A stretch of 36,071 bases of DNA from Thermosipho affectus (GTDB lineage: Bacteria; Thermotogota; Thermotogae; Thermotogales; Fervidobacteriaceae). Numbering within the stretch: position 1 is the first letter of the stretch; each line of letters begins with the position of its first letter. Position numbers and translations under genes: made by a program. Below the pieces are notes generated by a model. That model ran no database searches. It worked only from the letters and a program-made list of their open reading frames with translations, and was not told where the DNA came from. Positions 8,065-16,324 of this stretch are shown in pieces. The DNA is taken from contig NZ_LBFC01000024.1 in the NCBI RefSeq assembly GCF_001990485.1, positions 1 through 36,071 of the forward strand, in the 5' to 3' direction.

Positions 8065-8862
8065 ATTTTCTTTAGTTTGGTATTAGGACTTAAGGCAATA
8101 AATTCTGGAGTTATTTCAACATATCCTGGGGAAAAGTTACATGGATTGTTTTTTGATATATTAAAGAATGCAAATGAAAGGTTAGCTGAACAGGTTCACG
8201 AAGAGGATAACTACAAGCCGTTTACTGTTTCATCAATTTTAGGAAAGAAAACGGATAGATTGATTATTATAGAAAAAGGAAGAAAATATTATATAAGAAT
8301 AACTTTTTTAAACGAGGAAGTTTTTAATTTTTTTACCATAAAAATATTTAAAAGTAAATATTCAAAAGAGAAATTAAAAATCAATGATCTTGAGTTTTAT
8401 ATTTCAAATGTGATATTTCATGAAAAACAAAGTAAATGGGCGGGGATTTTAACGGAAAATGAATTATTGTCAACAAATTATAATAATGACGTTATAAAAC
8501 TGCGATTTTATACTCCTACATTATTTAGGATAGGTGATAAACATTTAGGTTATCCTTTCCCCGACAAAGTTTTTAAAAGTCTTTTAAAAAAATTCAATAA
8601 ATATGCAGAGTTTAAAATAAATGAAGACTATGCTAATATGTTCTCAGATATAGAAATATTAAATAAAAGAACTTACAAAAAGCGGGTATATATGAGAAAT
8701 TATTATTTGGATGGATTTATAGGAACTGTTGAATATAAGATACCAACAGACGATAGGAATTTTTTCAAAGTAATACATATGTTGGCTGATTTTGCTTTTT
8801 TTTCTGGAGTTGGATATAAGACAACTATGGGATTTGGGCAAGTAAAAAAGTTGGGGGAATAA
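8065..8862 (+). CDS. cas6: Cas6 endoribonuclease, copy 2 (head of adaptation operon)
   Basis: This is a second Cas6, paralogous to the copy at 151-954. Shared blocks are TYPGEKLHG, KPFTVSS, FHEKQSKWAG, LRFYTPTL and the glycine loop FFSGVGYKTTMGFGQVK. AAAGGAGGG at 8051-8059 sits 5 nt before an ATT codon at 8065, giving IFFSLVLGLKAINSG. The nearest standard start, TTG at 8077, is 17 nt away and falls inside the first beta strand. I prefer ATT because the paralogue has the same layout with ATA. The gene starts the CAPP-cas1-cas2-ago operon, 4 nt before CAPP. It may serve this array or supply 5'-hydroxyl guides to Ago (inference). Confidence 0.92.
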   Translation: MFFSLVLGLKAINSGVISTYPGEKLHGLFFDILKNANERLAEQVHEEDNYKPFTVSSILGKKTDRLIIIEKGRKYYIRITFLNEEVFNFFTIKIFKSKYSKEKLKINDLEFYISNVIFHEKQSKWAGILTENELLSTNYNNDVIKLRFYTPTLFRIGDKHLGYPFPDKVFKSLLKKFNKYAEFKINEDYANMFSDIEILNKRTYKKRVYMRNYYLDGFIGTVEYKIPTDDRNFFKVIHMLADFAFFSGVGYKTTMGFGQVKKLGE

Positions 8863-8866
8863 CTTT

Positions 8867-10486
8867 ATGAATTTTAAAGAATTAGCATTAAGGGCCGAGG
8901 AAAATCTTGAATTTGAAAAAGCTCTTGAATATTTTGAAAAAGCCGAAGAAGAATTATCTGTCGAAGATGGAACACTAATAAGATATGGTGAATTACTATT
9001 TGATTTTCAAAAATACGAAATAGCAAGGAAAGTATTCGAAAAGATTGTTTCTAAACAACCTAAAAAGGAATATCTTTTAAGGCTAGCAGAAATATACGAA
9101 GAAATTAGTATGTTGGACAAAGCACTAGAGATATATGAAAAATTAAACATAACAGATAGAGTAAAGAATATAAAAGAACAATATGAAACAACTAATCCTA
9201 GAAGAACAATTTTAAGAAAGTTTTTAGAGTTATTTTCTGGAAGAGAAGATGTATTTGCAGTTCAGCTAAACGACGGGACATATAGACCTATTAGGCGTTC
9301 AATAAATTTTAATGACGTAAAAAAACATATTTCTGGGAAAACAACTATTGGAATATATCAACTGAAAAAGAATGATGAAATAAAATTTGCTGTTTTTGAT
9401 GTGGATATAAAGAAGAGTTTTTTGGAAAATAACAAAAATACGTATTTTGAAGAAGCTAAAACTGTTACTTTAAAAATTTCATCGATTTTGTCTCAGTATA
9501 ATATAAAAAATTATATAGAATTTACAGGAAACCGTGGATATCATGTTTGGTTCTTTTTTGATGAGGCATTATCAAGTTACAAGGTTAAAGTCTTTATGGA
9601 GTCAATATTGAAAAATATACATTTAGAAGAATCGATAGGTATTGAGGTTTTTCCAAAACAACCAACTTTAAACGGCGGGTTGGGGAATCTAATAAAAGTC
9701 CCCTTAGGATTACATAAAAAGACATATAAAAAAGCAGTTTTTGTGGATCAAAATTTTGAAGTTATAAAAAATCAATTAGATTTTCTTTTAAAAATAGAAT
9801 ATAACAGCAAAGAACATATAGAATCTTTATTTGACGAAATAATAACGGATTCCGTGCAAAGTTATAATTTCCAAAAAACCACATACAAAAAAAGAAAAAA
9901 CACTTCTATAAAGAAAGAGTTAGTAAAATCATTAGAGAAAGATAATTTAAGTGAATTTCATAAAGTAATTAGTAATTGCCATGTTTTATACCAAATAATA
10001 CAAAAAATAAAGAGGGATGCATATGTTTCAGAAATAGAAGAAGAAATTCTCATAAAATCTTCAATTAAAGCTATAAATGGAAGGGAGCAATTAATTGAAA
10101 TTTTAAAGAATACAATAAACTTTGATTATGATAGATTCAAAAAAATAGAACATCAAGTTGGTGAAATTCCTATATCTTGTAATAATATTAGAAATATTAT
10201 TATTAAATATAATTTATCTCTAAGTTTAGATAAATGTTTGTGCAAGTTTCCTGGTTATAATACACCGTATTCCTTTGTGAAAGATTTTGACGAAATTATC
10301 GAAGAATTTTCCGTGGAAGAAATAGTTAAAAAAATTATAGAAAAAACTTCTGAAAAGTTTGAATTAGAACGGGAAATAAAAAGCTTAAAAAAGATACTTT
10401 TGGAAAGAATGGGTGAAAATACAAAAATGACAGTGGGAATATGGACTATAAGAAAAAATGGAAATGATATTGAAATAATTATATAA
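8867..10486 (+). CDS. CRISPR-associated primase-polymerase (CAPP)
   Basis: CAPPs are archaeo-eukaryotic primase/polymerases found with cas1-cas2, proposed to help make or fill spacer DNA during adaptation. Residues 1-about 105 form tetratricopeptide-like helices (ALEYFEKAEEEL, ALEIYEKL). The primase core covers about 125-310, with FAVFDVD (D178 and D180, motif I), TGNRGYHVWFFFDE (H226, motif II), GIEVFPKQ and NLIKVPLGLHKKTYKKAVFVD (D294). The C-terminal domain has C371, C438, C457 and C459, possibly a zinc or iron-sulfur site as in primase large-subunit-like domains. It lies 4 nt after cas6 and 18 nt before cas1. The primase fold and catalytic residues look intact. The CAPP name rests on context and domain order. 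Confidence 0.88.
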   Translation: MNFKELALRAEENLEFEKALEYFEKAEEELSVEDGTLIRYGELLFDFQKYEIARKVFEKIVSKQPKKEYLLRLAEIYEEISMLDKALEIYEKLNITDRVKNIKEQYETTNPRRTILRKFLELFSGREDVFAVQLNDGTYRPIRRSINFNDVKKHISGKTTIGIYQLKKNDEIKFAVFDVDIKKSFLENNKNTYFEEAKTVTLKISSILSQYNIKNYIEFTGNRGYHVWFFFDEALSSYKVKVFMESILKNIHLEESIGIEVFPKQPTLNGGLGNLIKVPLGLHKKTYKKAVFVDQNFEVIKNQLDFLLKIEYNSKEHIESLFDEIITDSVQSYNFQKTTYKKRKNTSIKKELVKSLEKDNLSEFHKVISNCHVLYQIIQKIKRDAYVSEIEEEILIKSSIKAINGREQLIEILKNTINFDYDRFKKIEHQVGEIPISCNNIRNIIIKYNLSLSLDKCLCKFPGYNTPYSFVKDFDEIIEEFSVEEIVKKIIEKTSEKFELEREIKSLKKILLERMGENTKMTVGIWTIRKNGNDIEIII

Positions 10487-10504
10487 ATAAAATTAGGTGA
10501 AATA

Positions 10505-11509
10505 ATGGTAATTTACATTACTCAACAGGGCACGGTACTTTCAAAAAAACAAGGAAAATTAATCGTGAGCAAAGAAGGAAATATCATTTCTGAAATTCCA
10601 TTGAATAAGATAGATAAAGTTAACTTAATGGGAAATATATCTTTAACTACACCAATAATCAACTATTTTTTGAACAAAAAAATAGAAGTAATTTTTATGA
10701 CTCAAAATGGAAAATATCGTGGAAAGTTATATACTGACGATTATAAAAATGTATTACTGAGATTGAAACAGTATGAGCGGTCTAGCGATAAACAATTTAA
10801 ACTAAAAATGGCAAAAGCCATAGTAAAAGGAAAACTAAAAAATTACTATGATTTTTTGATAAACAAAAGCAAACATCTTCCAAAGGGGCAATTAGGTAAA
10901 GAGATAGCGACTATAAGGGTCATGATATCAAAGATAGAGCAAGCTAAAGATATAGACGTAGTGAGAGGCCTTGAAGGTGTTGGTACAAAAAGTTATTTTA
11001 AAGCTTTTTCAAGGTTAATAAAAAATCAAAATTTTAAATTTGAAAAAAGGACGATGAATCCACCAAAGGATCCAATAAATGCAATGTTATCATTTGGATA
11101 TTACTTATTATACAATGAGATTATGGCTGCTATAAATATAGTAGGACTGGATCCTTATTTTGGAAATCTTCATACAGTTGAAGTTTCTAAAAAATCTCTT
11201 TTATTTGATCTGGTTGAAGAATTTCGAAATATATTAATTGACAGTCTTGTCATAAATATGATTAATAGAAATGAATTTAATCAGTCTGATTTTATAAAAA
11301 AAGAAAAAAATATAGTTCATTTCACAGAAAATGGTATGAAAAAATTTATATCAAAATATGAAAAATGGTTAGGACGAAAAATGAGATATCATTTGGATGG
11401 TGAAACAAATTATATACGAACAATATTTCAAAAGCAAGTACGACATTATGCACGAGTTGTACTTGGTGATGAAGATAAATATATTCCTTTCTACAGGGTG
11501 ATAAAATGA
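10505..11509 (+). CDS. cas1: Cas1 integrase
   Basis: Cas1 is the catalytic subunit of the Cas1-Cas2 complex that inserts new spacers at the leader end of the array. The N-terminal beta domain begins VIYITQQGTVLSKKQGKL. The metal-binding residues of the helical domain are visible: E157 in RGLEGVGTKSYF, H223 in YFGNLHTVEV and E238 in LLFDLVEEFR. Its 334 residues are the usual length. AGGTGA precedes the ATG, and the last codons overlap cas2 by 4 nt. There is no fused reverse transcriptase; the neighbouring CAPP may fill a related role. Confidence 0.97.
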   Translation: MVIYITQQGTVLSKKQGKLIVSKEGNIISEIPLNKIDKVNLMGNISLTTPIINYFLNKKIEVIFMTQNGKYRGKLYTDDYKNVLLRLKQYERSSDKQFKLKMAKAIVKGKLKNYYDFLINKSKHLPKGQLGKEIATIRVMISKIEQAKDIDVVRGLEGVGTKSYFKAFSRLIKNQNFKFEKRTMNPPKDPINAMLSFGYYLLYNEIMAAINIVGLDPYFGNLHTVEVSKKSLLFDLVEEFRNILIDSLVINMINRNEFNQSDFIKKEKNIVHFTENGMKKFISKYEKWLGRKMRYHLDGETNYIRTIFQKQVRHYARVVLGDEDKYIPFYRVIK

Positions 11510-11784
11510 TGTATGTTATAAGTTATGATATTACTAACGATAAAAGAAGAAGAAAATTAACTAAATACTTAGAAAGTTATGGAGTAAGGGTTCAATATAG
11601 TGTTTTTGAAACGGAGCTTAGTAGGGAACAATTAAGTATATTAATAAGAGAGCTTAAAAAAAGGATAGATGAAAAGGAAGATACTATAAGAATATATCCA
11701 ATTTCAAAAGATGCGAGAAAATCTATTACTACGTTGGGAAAGGATAAAGGAAGTTATTATAAAGATGATTTTCTTATAATATAA
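11506..11784 (+). CDS. cas2: Cas2 adaptation protein
   Basis: This 92-residue ferredoxin-fold protein is the structural partner of Cas1. The first strand is MYVISYDITNDKRRRKL, with the conserved aspartate of the YDI motif, followed by LESYGVRVQYSVFE, the classical Cas2 second block. It overlaps cas1 by 4 nt (ATGA) and has two adjacent ATG codons. The ago start is 20 nt downstream. Confidence 0.97.
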   Translation: MMYVISYDITNDKRRRKLTKYLESYGVRVQYSVFETELSREQLSILIRELKKRIDEKEDTIRIYPISKDARKSITTLGKDKGSYYKDDFLII

Positions 11785-11804
11785 AACTTATGAGGAGAGG
11801 AAAA

Positions 11805-13757
11805 ATGTTCCTAAATCTTTATAGGCTTAAAATACCTTATAAAGTGAAAAGATTATATTTTTCAAATTCATCTACTCCAGCGGAGATATTATCAAAAAAC
11901 TTAACACGTGTAAATAACATAAGGTTCTACAATTCTTCAAAATTGGTATGGGTTGAAATACCAGATGTTGATTTTTCTATAAAGCCTTATCAAGCTAAAA
12001 ATTATTTATTAGACAAATTTGAAGTAATAGATGAATCTCAGGATCCTATACTTTTTGTAAAAACTTTATATAACTATGTAAAAAAACAATTTATAGATAA
12101 AGGTTATTATTTTAAAAGAAGAAGCATCTTTATTTCCAATGAAGATAAATTTTGCTTGAATACTAACAAAGATATAAATGCACATGTTAGCTATAAGATA
12201 AAGTTGTATAAATTAAATGGCAAATATTATTTTTCTATATTGCCAAGATTTACCTTCCTTTCTAAAGATCCAGCATTATATTCAAGAATAAAAAGCGCAT
12301 ACCTACTTAATATTAAAACAGGTAAGACCTTTTTGTATGTTTCAGGAGAAGACGAAAAAATAAAAATAAAAGTTGATGATGAAATAGTTACAGTAAAAAA
12401 TAACGACATTTATTATTTTAATTTTAGTTCGACTGAAGCAAAAGAATTAGGATTTTCGAAGGAATTACCACAAATTTATAAAAATCTAAATATGATTTAT
12501 TCTAATATGGAGAAGAAACTTAGTTTCTTAAACAATGTAATAGAAGTTGATATTCCATATAAAATTTTACAAAAAGATATTAAGAAACCAAAGATAACCT
12601 ATATATTCAAAAATGGCATTTCTGAAAACAAAAAGGATATTTTCAAGTTTTCATTTTATAAACCACCTAAAAAATTAAATATCGCATTTTTATTTTCTTC
12701 GAAAAAACAAGTGAAAAGTTTGTATCCTGTGTTAAAAAGTACATTTAATTCAAAAAATTCTTTGTTTTATATTGCGCTTAATCAATTAGGTATCAAAAAT
12801 ATAACAAATGTCAGATTTGAAAAAAATCCAATTAATAAAAAAGCTATTTTTTTCTATGACCCTGATACTCTTACTATAAAAGATAGAGAATTTTTATCGA
12901 ATAAAAGTTACAAAATAATAACTATTGTTGTATTGGATGAGCACGTGGGAAACATAGATAATTTACTTAAAAATGCACCAGATAATCTAATAATTGTTCC
13001 AATATTAAAAAATAATTTGTTAAAAATAAAGCCATACATTTTTAAAAGTTATATATACAAATTGCTTCTCTTTTGTACTGATTCGATGCCTTTTTTGTTA
13101 AAAAATCTTGATTTAAGAAGAAAAATACTGTATGTAGGAATTGATTTAAGTCATGATACATACAATAGAAAGACACATTTAGCTATTAGTGCTGTAACAA
13201 ATTTTGGGAATATCATATATTTAAGTAGATACAGAAATCTTATGCTTAACGAAAAATTAGAATTAGAAATTTTGGAAAAAGAATATGTAAGATTAATGGA
13301 TAAATATAAAGAAAAAACAAATAGTTATCCGGAAATTGTGTTTATTATAAGAGATGGTGTTTTCTTGGAAGATATTAAAGTAGTTGAAAACATATTAAAT
13401 ATGATCGAAGTTAAATATGTTCTTGCTGAAGTTAATAAAAATTCTAATATAAATTCATGTTTAAATCTAAAGGAGAATATAATAAGGCTTGAGAAAAATT
13501 CGTTTGTATATTTTCCAAGTTCCTATAATCACCAAAAAGGTGTAGAAATAAATATAATAAGGAATTGTACAGATTATTCATTTGAAAAAATAGCAGAGCA
13601 TATATATGGTTTAACAAAAATCAACCCCCCTTCTCCTTTTTCAGAACGTAGGTTGCCATATCCATTGTATATTGTTAACAAAGTAGCTTTAAGTGATTAC
13701 GAATGGAAAATTTATGTGCCAATTGGAAAGGATAAAATTTATAATTTTATTAGGTAA
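11805..13757 (+). CDS. ago: CRISPR-associated prokaryotic Argonaute, MpAgo-like, catalytic tetrad intact
   Basis: This is a long prokaryotic Argonaute, a guide-directed nuclease. The PIWI domain holds D447 (YVGIDLSHD), E483 (LMLNEKLE), D517 (FIIRDGV) and N625 (YPLYIVNKV). As I recall it, the published tetrad of Marinitoga piezophila MpAgo is D446, E482, D516 and N624, so this one matches with a constant offset of one residue. MpAgo prefers RNA guides with a 5'-hydroxyl. The MID region is about 290-430. The N and PAZ-like parts precede it and are weakly conserved. An ATG at 11790 is in frame, but GAGGAGAGG at 11792-11800 serves the ATG at 11805, giving 650 residues. It is last in the cas6-CAPP-cas1-cas2 operon and directly precedes the CRISPR leader. 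Confidence 0.93.
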   Translation: MFLNLYRLKIPYKVKRLYFSNSSTPAEILSKNLTRVNNIRFYNSSKLVWVEIPDVDFSIKPYQAKNYLLDKFEVIDESQDPILFVKTLYNYVKKQFIDKGYYFKRRSIFISNEDKFCLNTNKDINAHVSYKIKLYKLNGKYYFSILPRFTFLSKDPALYSRIKSAYLLNIKTGKTFLYVSGEDEKIKIKVDDEIVTVKNNDIYYFNFSSTEAKELGFSKELPQIYKNLNMIYSNMEKKLSFLNNVIEVDIPYKILQKDIKKPKITYIFKNGISENKKDIFKFSFYKPPKKLNIAFLFSSKKQVKSLYPVLKSTFNSKNSLFYIALNQLGIKNITNVRFEKNPINKKAIFFYDPDTLTIKDREFLSNKSYKIITIVVLDEHVGNIDNLLKNAPDNLIIVPILKNNLLKIKPYIFKSYIYKLLLFCTDSMPFLLKNLDLRRKILYVGIDLSHDTYNRKTHLAISAVTNFGNIIYLSRYRNLMLNEKLELEILEKEYVRLMDKYKEKTNSYPEIVFIIRDGVFLEDIKVVENILNMIEVKYVLAEVNKNSNINSCLNLKENIIRLEKNSFVYFPSSYNHQKGVEINIIRNCTDYSFEKIAEHIYGLTKINPPSPFSERRLPYPLYIVNKVALSDYEWKIYVPIGKDKIYNFIR

Positions 13758-14026
13758 TATGTGTATTTTTTTGTTGTCTAAAAATAAATAATTTTATGGT
13801 AAAATAAAGGTGATAACATGTTAAATTTATACCTATCAAGTCTGAAATAAAAATGTTGAAAATTCGCATAAATAAATGTTTTATCAAAAATAGGTTTGGA
13901 ACCTAGTATTTAAGAGGGTTTGTAGCAATTTTTTTTAAACAAAAATAAAGAAATGTTCTTTGAAAAGTTGGGTTCGGAAAAAAGCATTTACAAAGTATCA
14001 TAAATAAACGCTTGAAATTCTTTAGA
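13758..14026 (+). promoter_or_regulatory. CRISPR leader
   Basis: This 269-nt AT-rich region lies between the ago stop and repeat 1, on the side opposite the degenerate last repeat. It should contain the array promoter and the Cas1-Cas2 integration signals. I cannot name a convincing promoter. A 10-codon ORF with its own AGGTGAT site (13818-13850, MLNLYLSSLK) lies inside it. Confidence 0.7.
13818..13850 (+). other. Possible leader mini-ORF (10 codons)
   Basis: ATG follows AGGTGATAAC at ideal spacing, and the frame encodes MLNLYLSSLK then TAA. The start vaguely resembles that of Ago (LNLY). It could be a leader peptide, a gene relic or chance. Confidence 0.25.
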
Positions 14027-15653
14027 GTCCGAATAGTATTTCTCTCTGAAAGAGATGGAAACTGGGTCAACGACATTCTTTACGGGGACAAATAATGCCC
14101 CACAAGTCCGAATAGTATTTCTCTCTGAAAGAGATGGAAACACCACGCGTATCTCAGAAGCATACATGCTTCTGGATACGAAGTCCGAATAGTATTTCTC
14201 TCTGAAAGAGATGGAAACAACTACATTATCAAAAACCAATTTCATGTTGCATTCTAGTCCGAATAGTATTTCTCTCTGAAAGAGATGGAAACATCACAAT
14301 TCCGTACAGTGGGAATTCAGTGGTGTAAATTAGTCCGAATAGTATTTCTCTCTGAAAGAGATGGAAACTTCAAGGCATTTGGACTTGCTAAAAATGGTTC
14401 GGTCGTTAGTCCGAATAGTATTTCTCTCTGAAAGAGATGGAAACTTGGACTCGCTTTTTTCTATAGCTTGACCAAGCTTTATCAGTCCGAATAGTATTTC
14501 TCTCTGAAAGAGATGGAAACAACTTGCGACGGGCGACATCTTTGTAATTTACACCACTGAATTCGTCCGAATAGTATTTCTCTCTGAAAGAGATGGAAAC
14601 TCTTTTTAGACCTTCTAAGTCTCCTTGTTAGCATTTCTTGTCCGAATAGTATTTCTCTCTGAAAGAGATGGAAACAGTCCAGTTTCTGTTTAAAAGTATT
14701 TTAGCTAGCTTTGTTGGTCCGAATAGTATTTCTCTCTGAAAGAGATGGAAACTACCATTAGCTACTAGATCTTTTAGCTGACGTTTAGTGGTCCGAATAG
14801 TATTTCTCTCTGAAAGAGATGGAAACCAAATTACAAAGATGTCACCTACGGAGAGTTTGCTACCGGTCCGAATAGTATTTCTCTCTGAAAGAGATGGAAA
14901 CTATGTTCAAGAACAAAGGCCCAGCCGGCCTTGTCGGGTTTGTCCGAATAGTATTTCTCTCTGAAAGAGATGGAAACTAATTTCTGGTGGTATATCTGAG
15001 ATATCTGGGATATGTCCGAATAGTATTTCTCTCTGAAAGAGATGGAAACTAATTTCTGGTGGTATATCTGAGATATCTGGGATATGTCCGAATAGTATTT
15101 CTCTCTGAAAGAGATGGAAACTCATAGACTTTTCCTGTATCACCATTGAATCTAATGAAACGTCCGAATAGTATTTCTCTCTGAAAGAGATGGAAACTAA
15201 ACAAGCTCGCTTGCAAGTGAATCTCCATTAGAAAACGGTCCGAATAGTATTTCTCTCTGAAAGAGATGGAAACTAAACAAGCTCGCTTGCAAGTGAATCT
15301 CCATTAGAAAACGGTCCGAATAGTATTTCTCTCTGAAAGAGATGGAAACAAGATGCCTTTCTTGGTAACGCTCTTGATCGCAGCAGAGTCCGAATAGTAT
15401 TTCTCTCTGAAAGAGATGGAAACTTACTGCTATCAAACTTCAAAAATCCTATGCTTTCTAAAATGTCCGAATAGTATTTCTCTCTGAAAGAGATGGAAAC
15501 AAAGTCTTTACTGCCGTTTGTATATTCTGTTTATCTTGTCCGAATAGTATTTCTCTCTGAAAGAGATGGAAACTCGTCCCAGTCCCACCCAGCAAGTTTC
15601 CTTGCCGGGGGAACCAGGTCCGAATAGTACTTCTCTCTGAAAGAGATGGAAAC
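14027..15653 (+). CRISPR. CRISPR array, 22 repeats and 21 spacers
   Basis: The 36-nt repeat runs from GTCCGAATAGTATTTC to AAGAGATGGAAAC. It can fold as TCTCT-CTGAA-AGAGA, placing Cas6 cleavage at the 3' base of the stem and leaving the 8-nt tag AUGGAAAC, typical of type I/III systems. Repeat starts are 14027, 14106, 14183, 14257, 14333, 14409, 14485, 14565, 14640, 14717, 14791, 14866, 14942, 15014, 15086, 15162, 15238, 15314, 15388, 15465, 15538 and 15618. Spacers are 36-44 nt. The last repeat carries a T-to-C change (AGTACTTC), marking the old end, so transcription runs rightward from the leader. Spacers 13 and 14 are identical, as are 16 and 17. Spacer 4 overlaps the reverse complement of spacer 7. 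Several short open frames on the minus strand here are translations of repeats and are not genes. Confidence 0.99.
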
Positions 15654-16320
15654 CGTTTAGGACTGCCTTGCCATCCGCACTCGAATTACGGAGGAAATTA
15701 TGCACCGCAAATTCCGAGGAATGTTATTTTAAGATATTTTAAAGAGGGGGATTTTATCATCGATTTCATGATGGGAAGTGGTACGACTTTAATTGATGCG
15801 AAGTTGTTAAATAGAAGAGCAATTGAATATGATATAAATCCCGAAGCACTTAAAATCACAAAAGAAAATTTAAATTTTGATGGAATTTTTTTGTATAAAC
15901 CTATTGTTGAGATAGTGGATGTAAAATTGAGAGTATAGATTTAATTATTACTCATCCACCATGTTTAAATATAACCAAACATTCAGATAGAAAAATAAAA
16001 GAAGATCGTTTCAATATTTCAAATGTAAAAAAGTTCTGCGAGGAATTTGAGAAAGGGATTAAAGAAGTTTATAGAGTACTTAAACCTAATAAATACTGTG
16101 CAATATTAATTGGCGATACAAGAAAAAAGTGCATTATATTCCTTTGTCGTATTATATAATGAAACTTTTTAAAAAAATGGTTTTGTATTGAAATAAGATA
16201 TTATAAAAGCTCAACACAATTGCAAATCTACACCTTATTGGCAAAAACAAACTAAAAATATAATTTTTACCTGATTATGCACAAGCATTTATTTATTTTT
16301 AATTTCAATTTTAAACTCTT
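15654..16320 (+). pseudogene. Decayed DNA methyltransferase, 5' end replaced by the CRISPR array
   Basis: Starting in the codon next to the last repeat, the frame reads LGLPCHPHSNYGGNYAPQIP, then an AdoMet-binding motif DFMMGSGTTLIDAKLLNRRA and DINPEALKITKENL. It stops at about 15936. With a shift it resumes as IDLIITHPPCLNITKHS (the catalytic S/D-PP-Y/W position, here THPPC) and EVYRVLKPNKYCAILIGDT. A further shift gives HYIPLSYYIMKLF and later NCKSTPYWQKQTK. This fits an amino-methyltransferase (N4-cytosine or N6-adenine) with at least two frameshifts and no N-terminus. The protein is surely inactive. Confidence 0.8.
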
Positions 16321-16324
16321 TAGC

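Noticed and set aside
8077-8079. TTG as start of cas6-2 (and TTG at 930 for cas6-1)
   Set aside because: They are too far from the ribosome binding sites (17 and about 28 nt) and would remove the conserved first beta strand. Kept as the fallback if non-AUG isoleucine starts are disproved.
8867-10486. Reverse transcriptase or plain replicative primase
   Set aside because: There is no YxDD motif. The primase core plus TPR domain and position between cas6 and cas1 fit CAPP.
11790-11792. ATG at 11790 as ago start
   Set aside because: The strong GAGGAGAGG lies after it and serves the ATG at 11805.
13988-15705. Short minus-strand frames of 65-85 codons with repeated FHLFQREILFG or VSISFREKYYSD
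   Set aside because: They are translations of the CRISPR repeat in its two open frames with spacers between; no ribosome binding sites.
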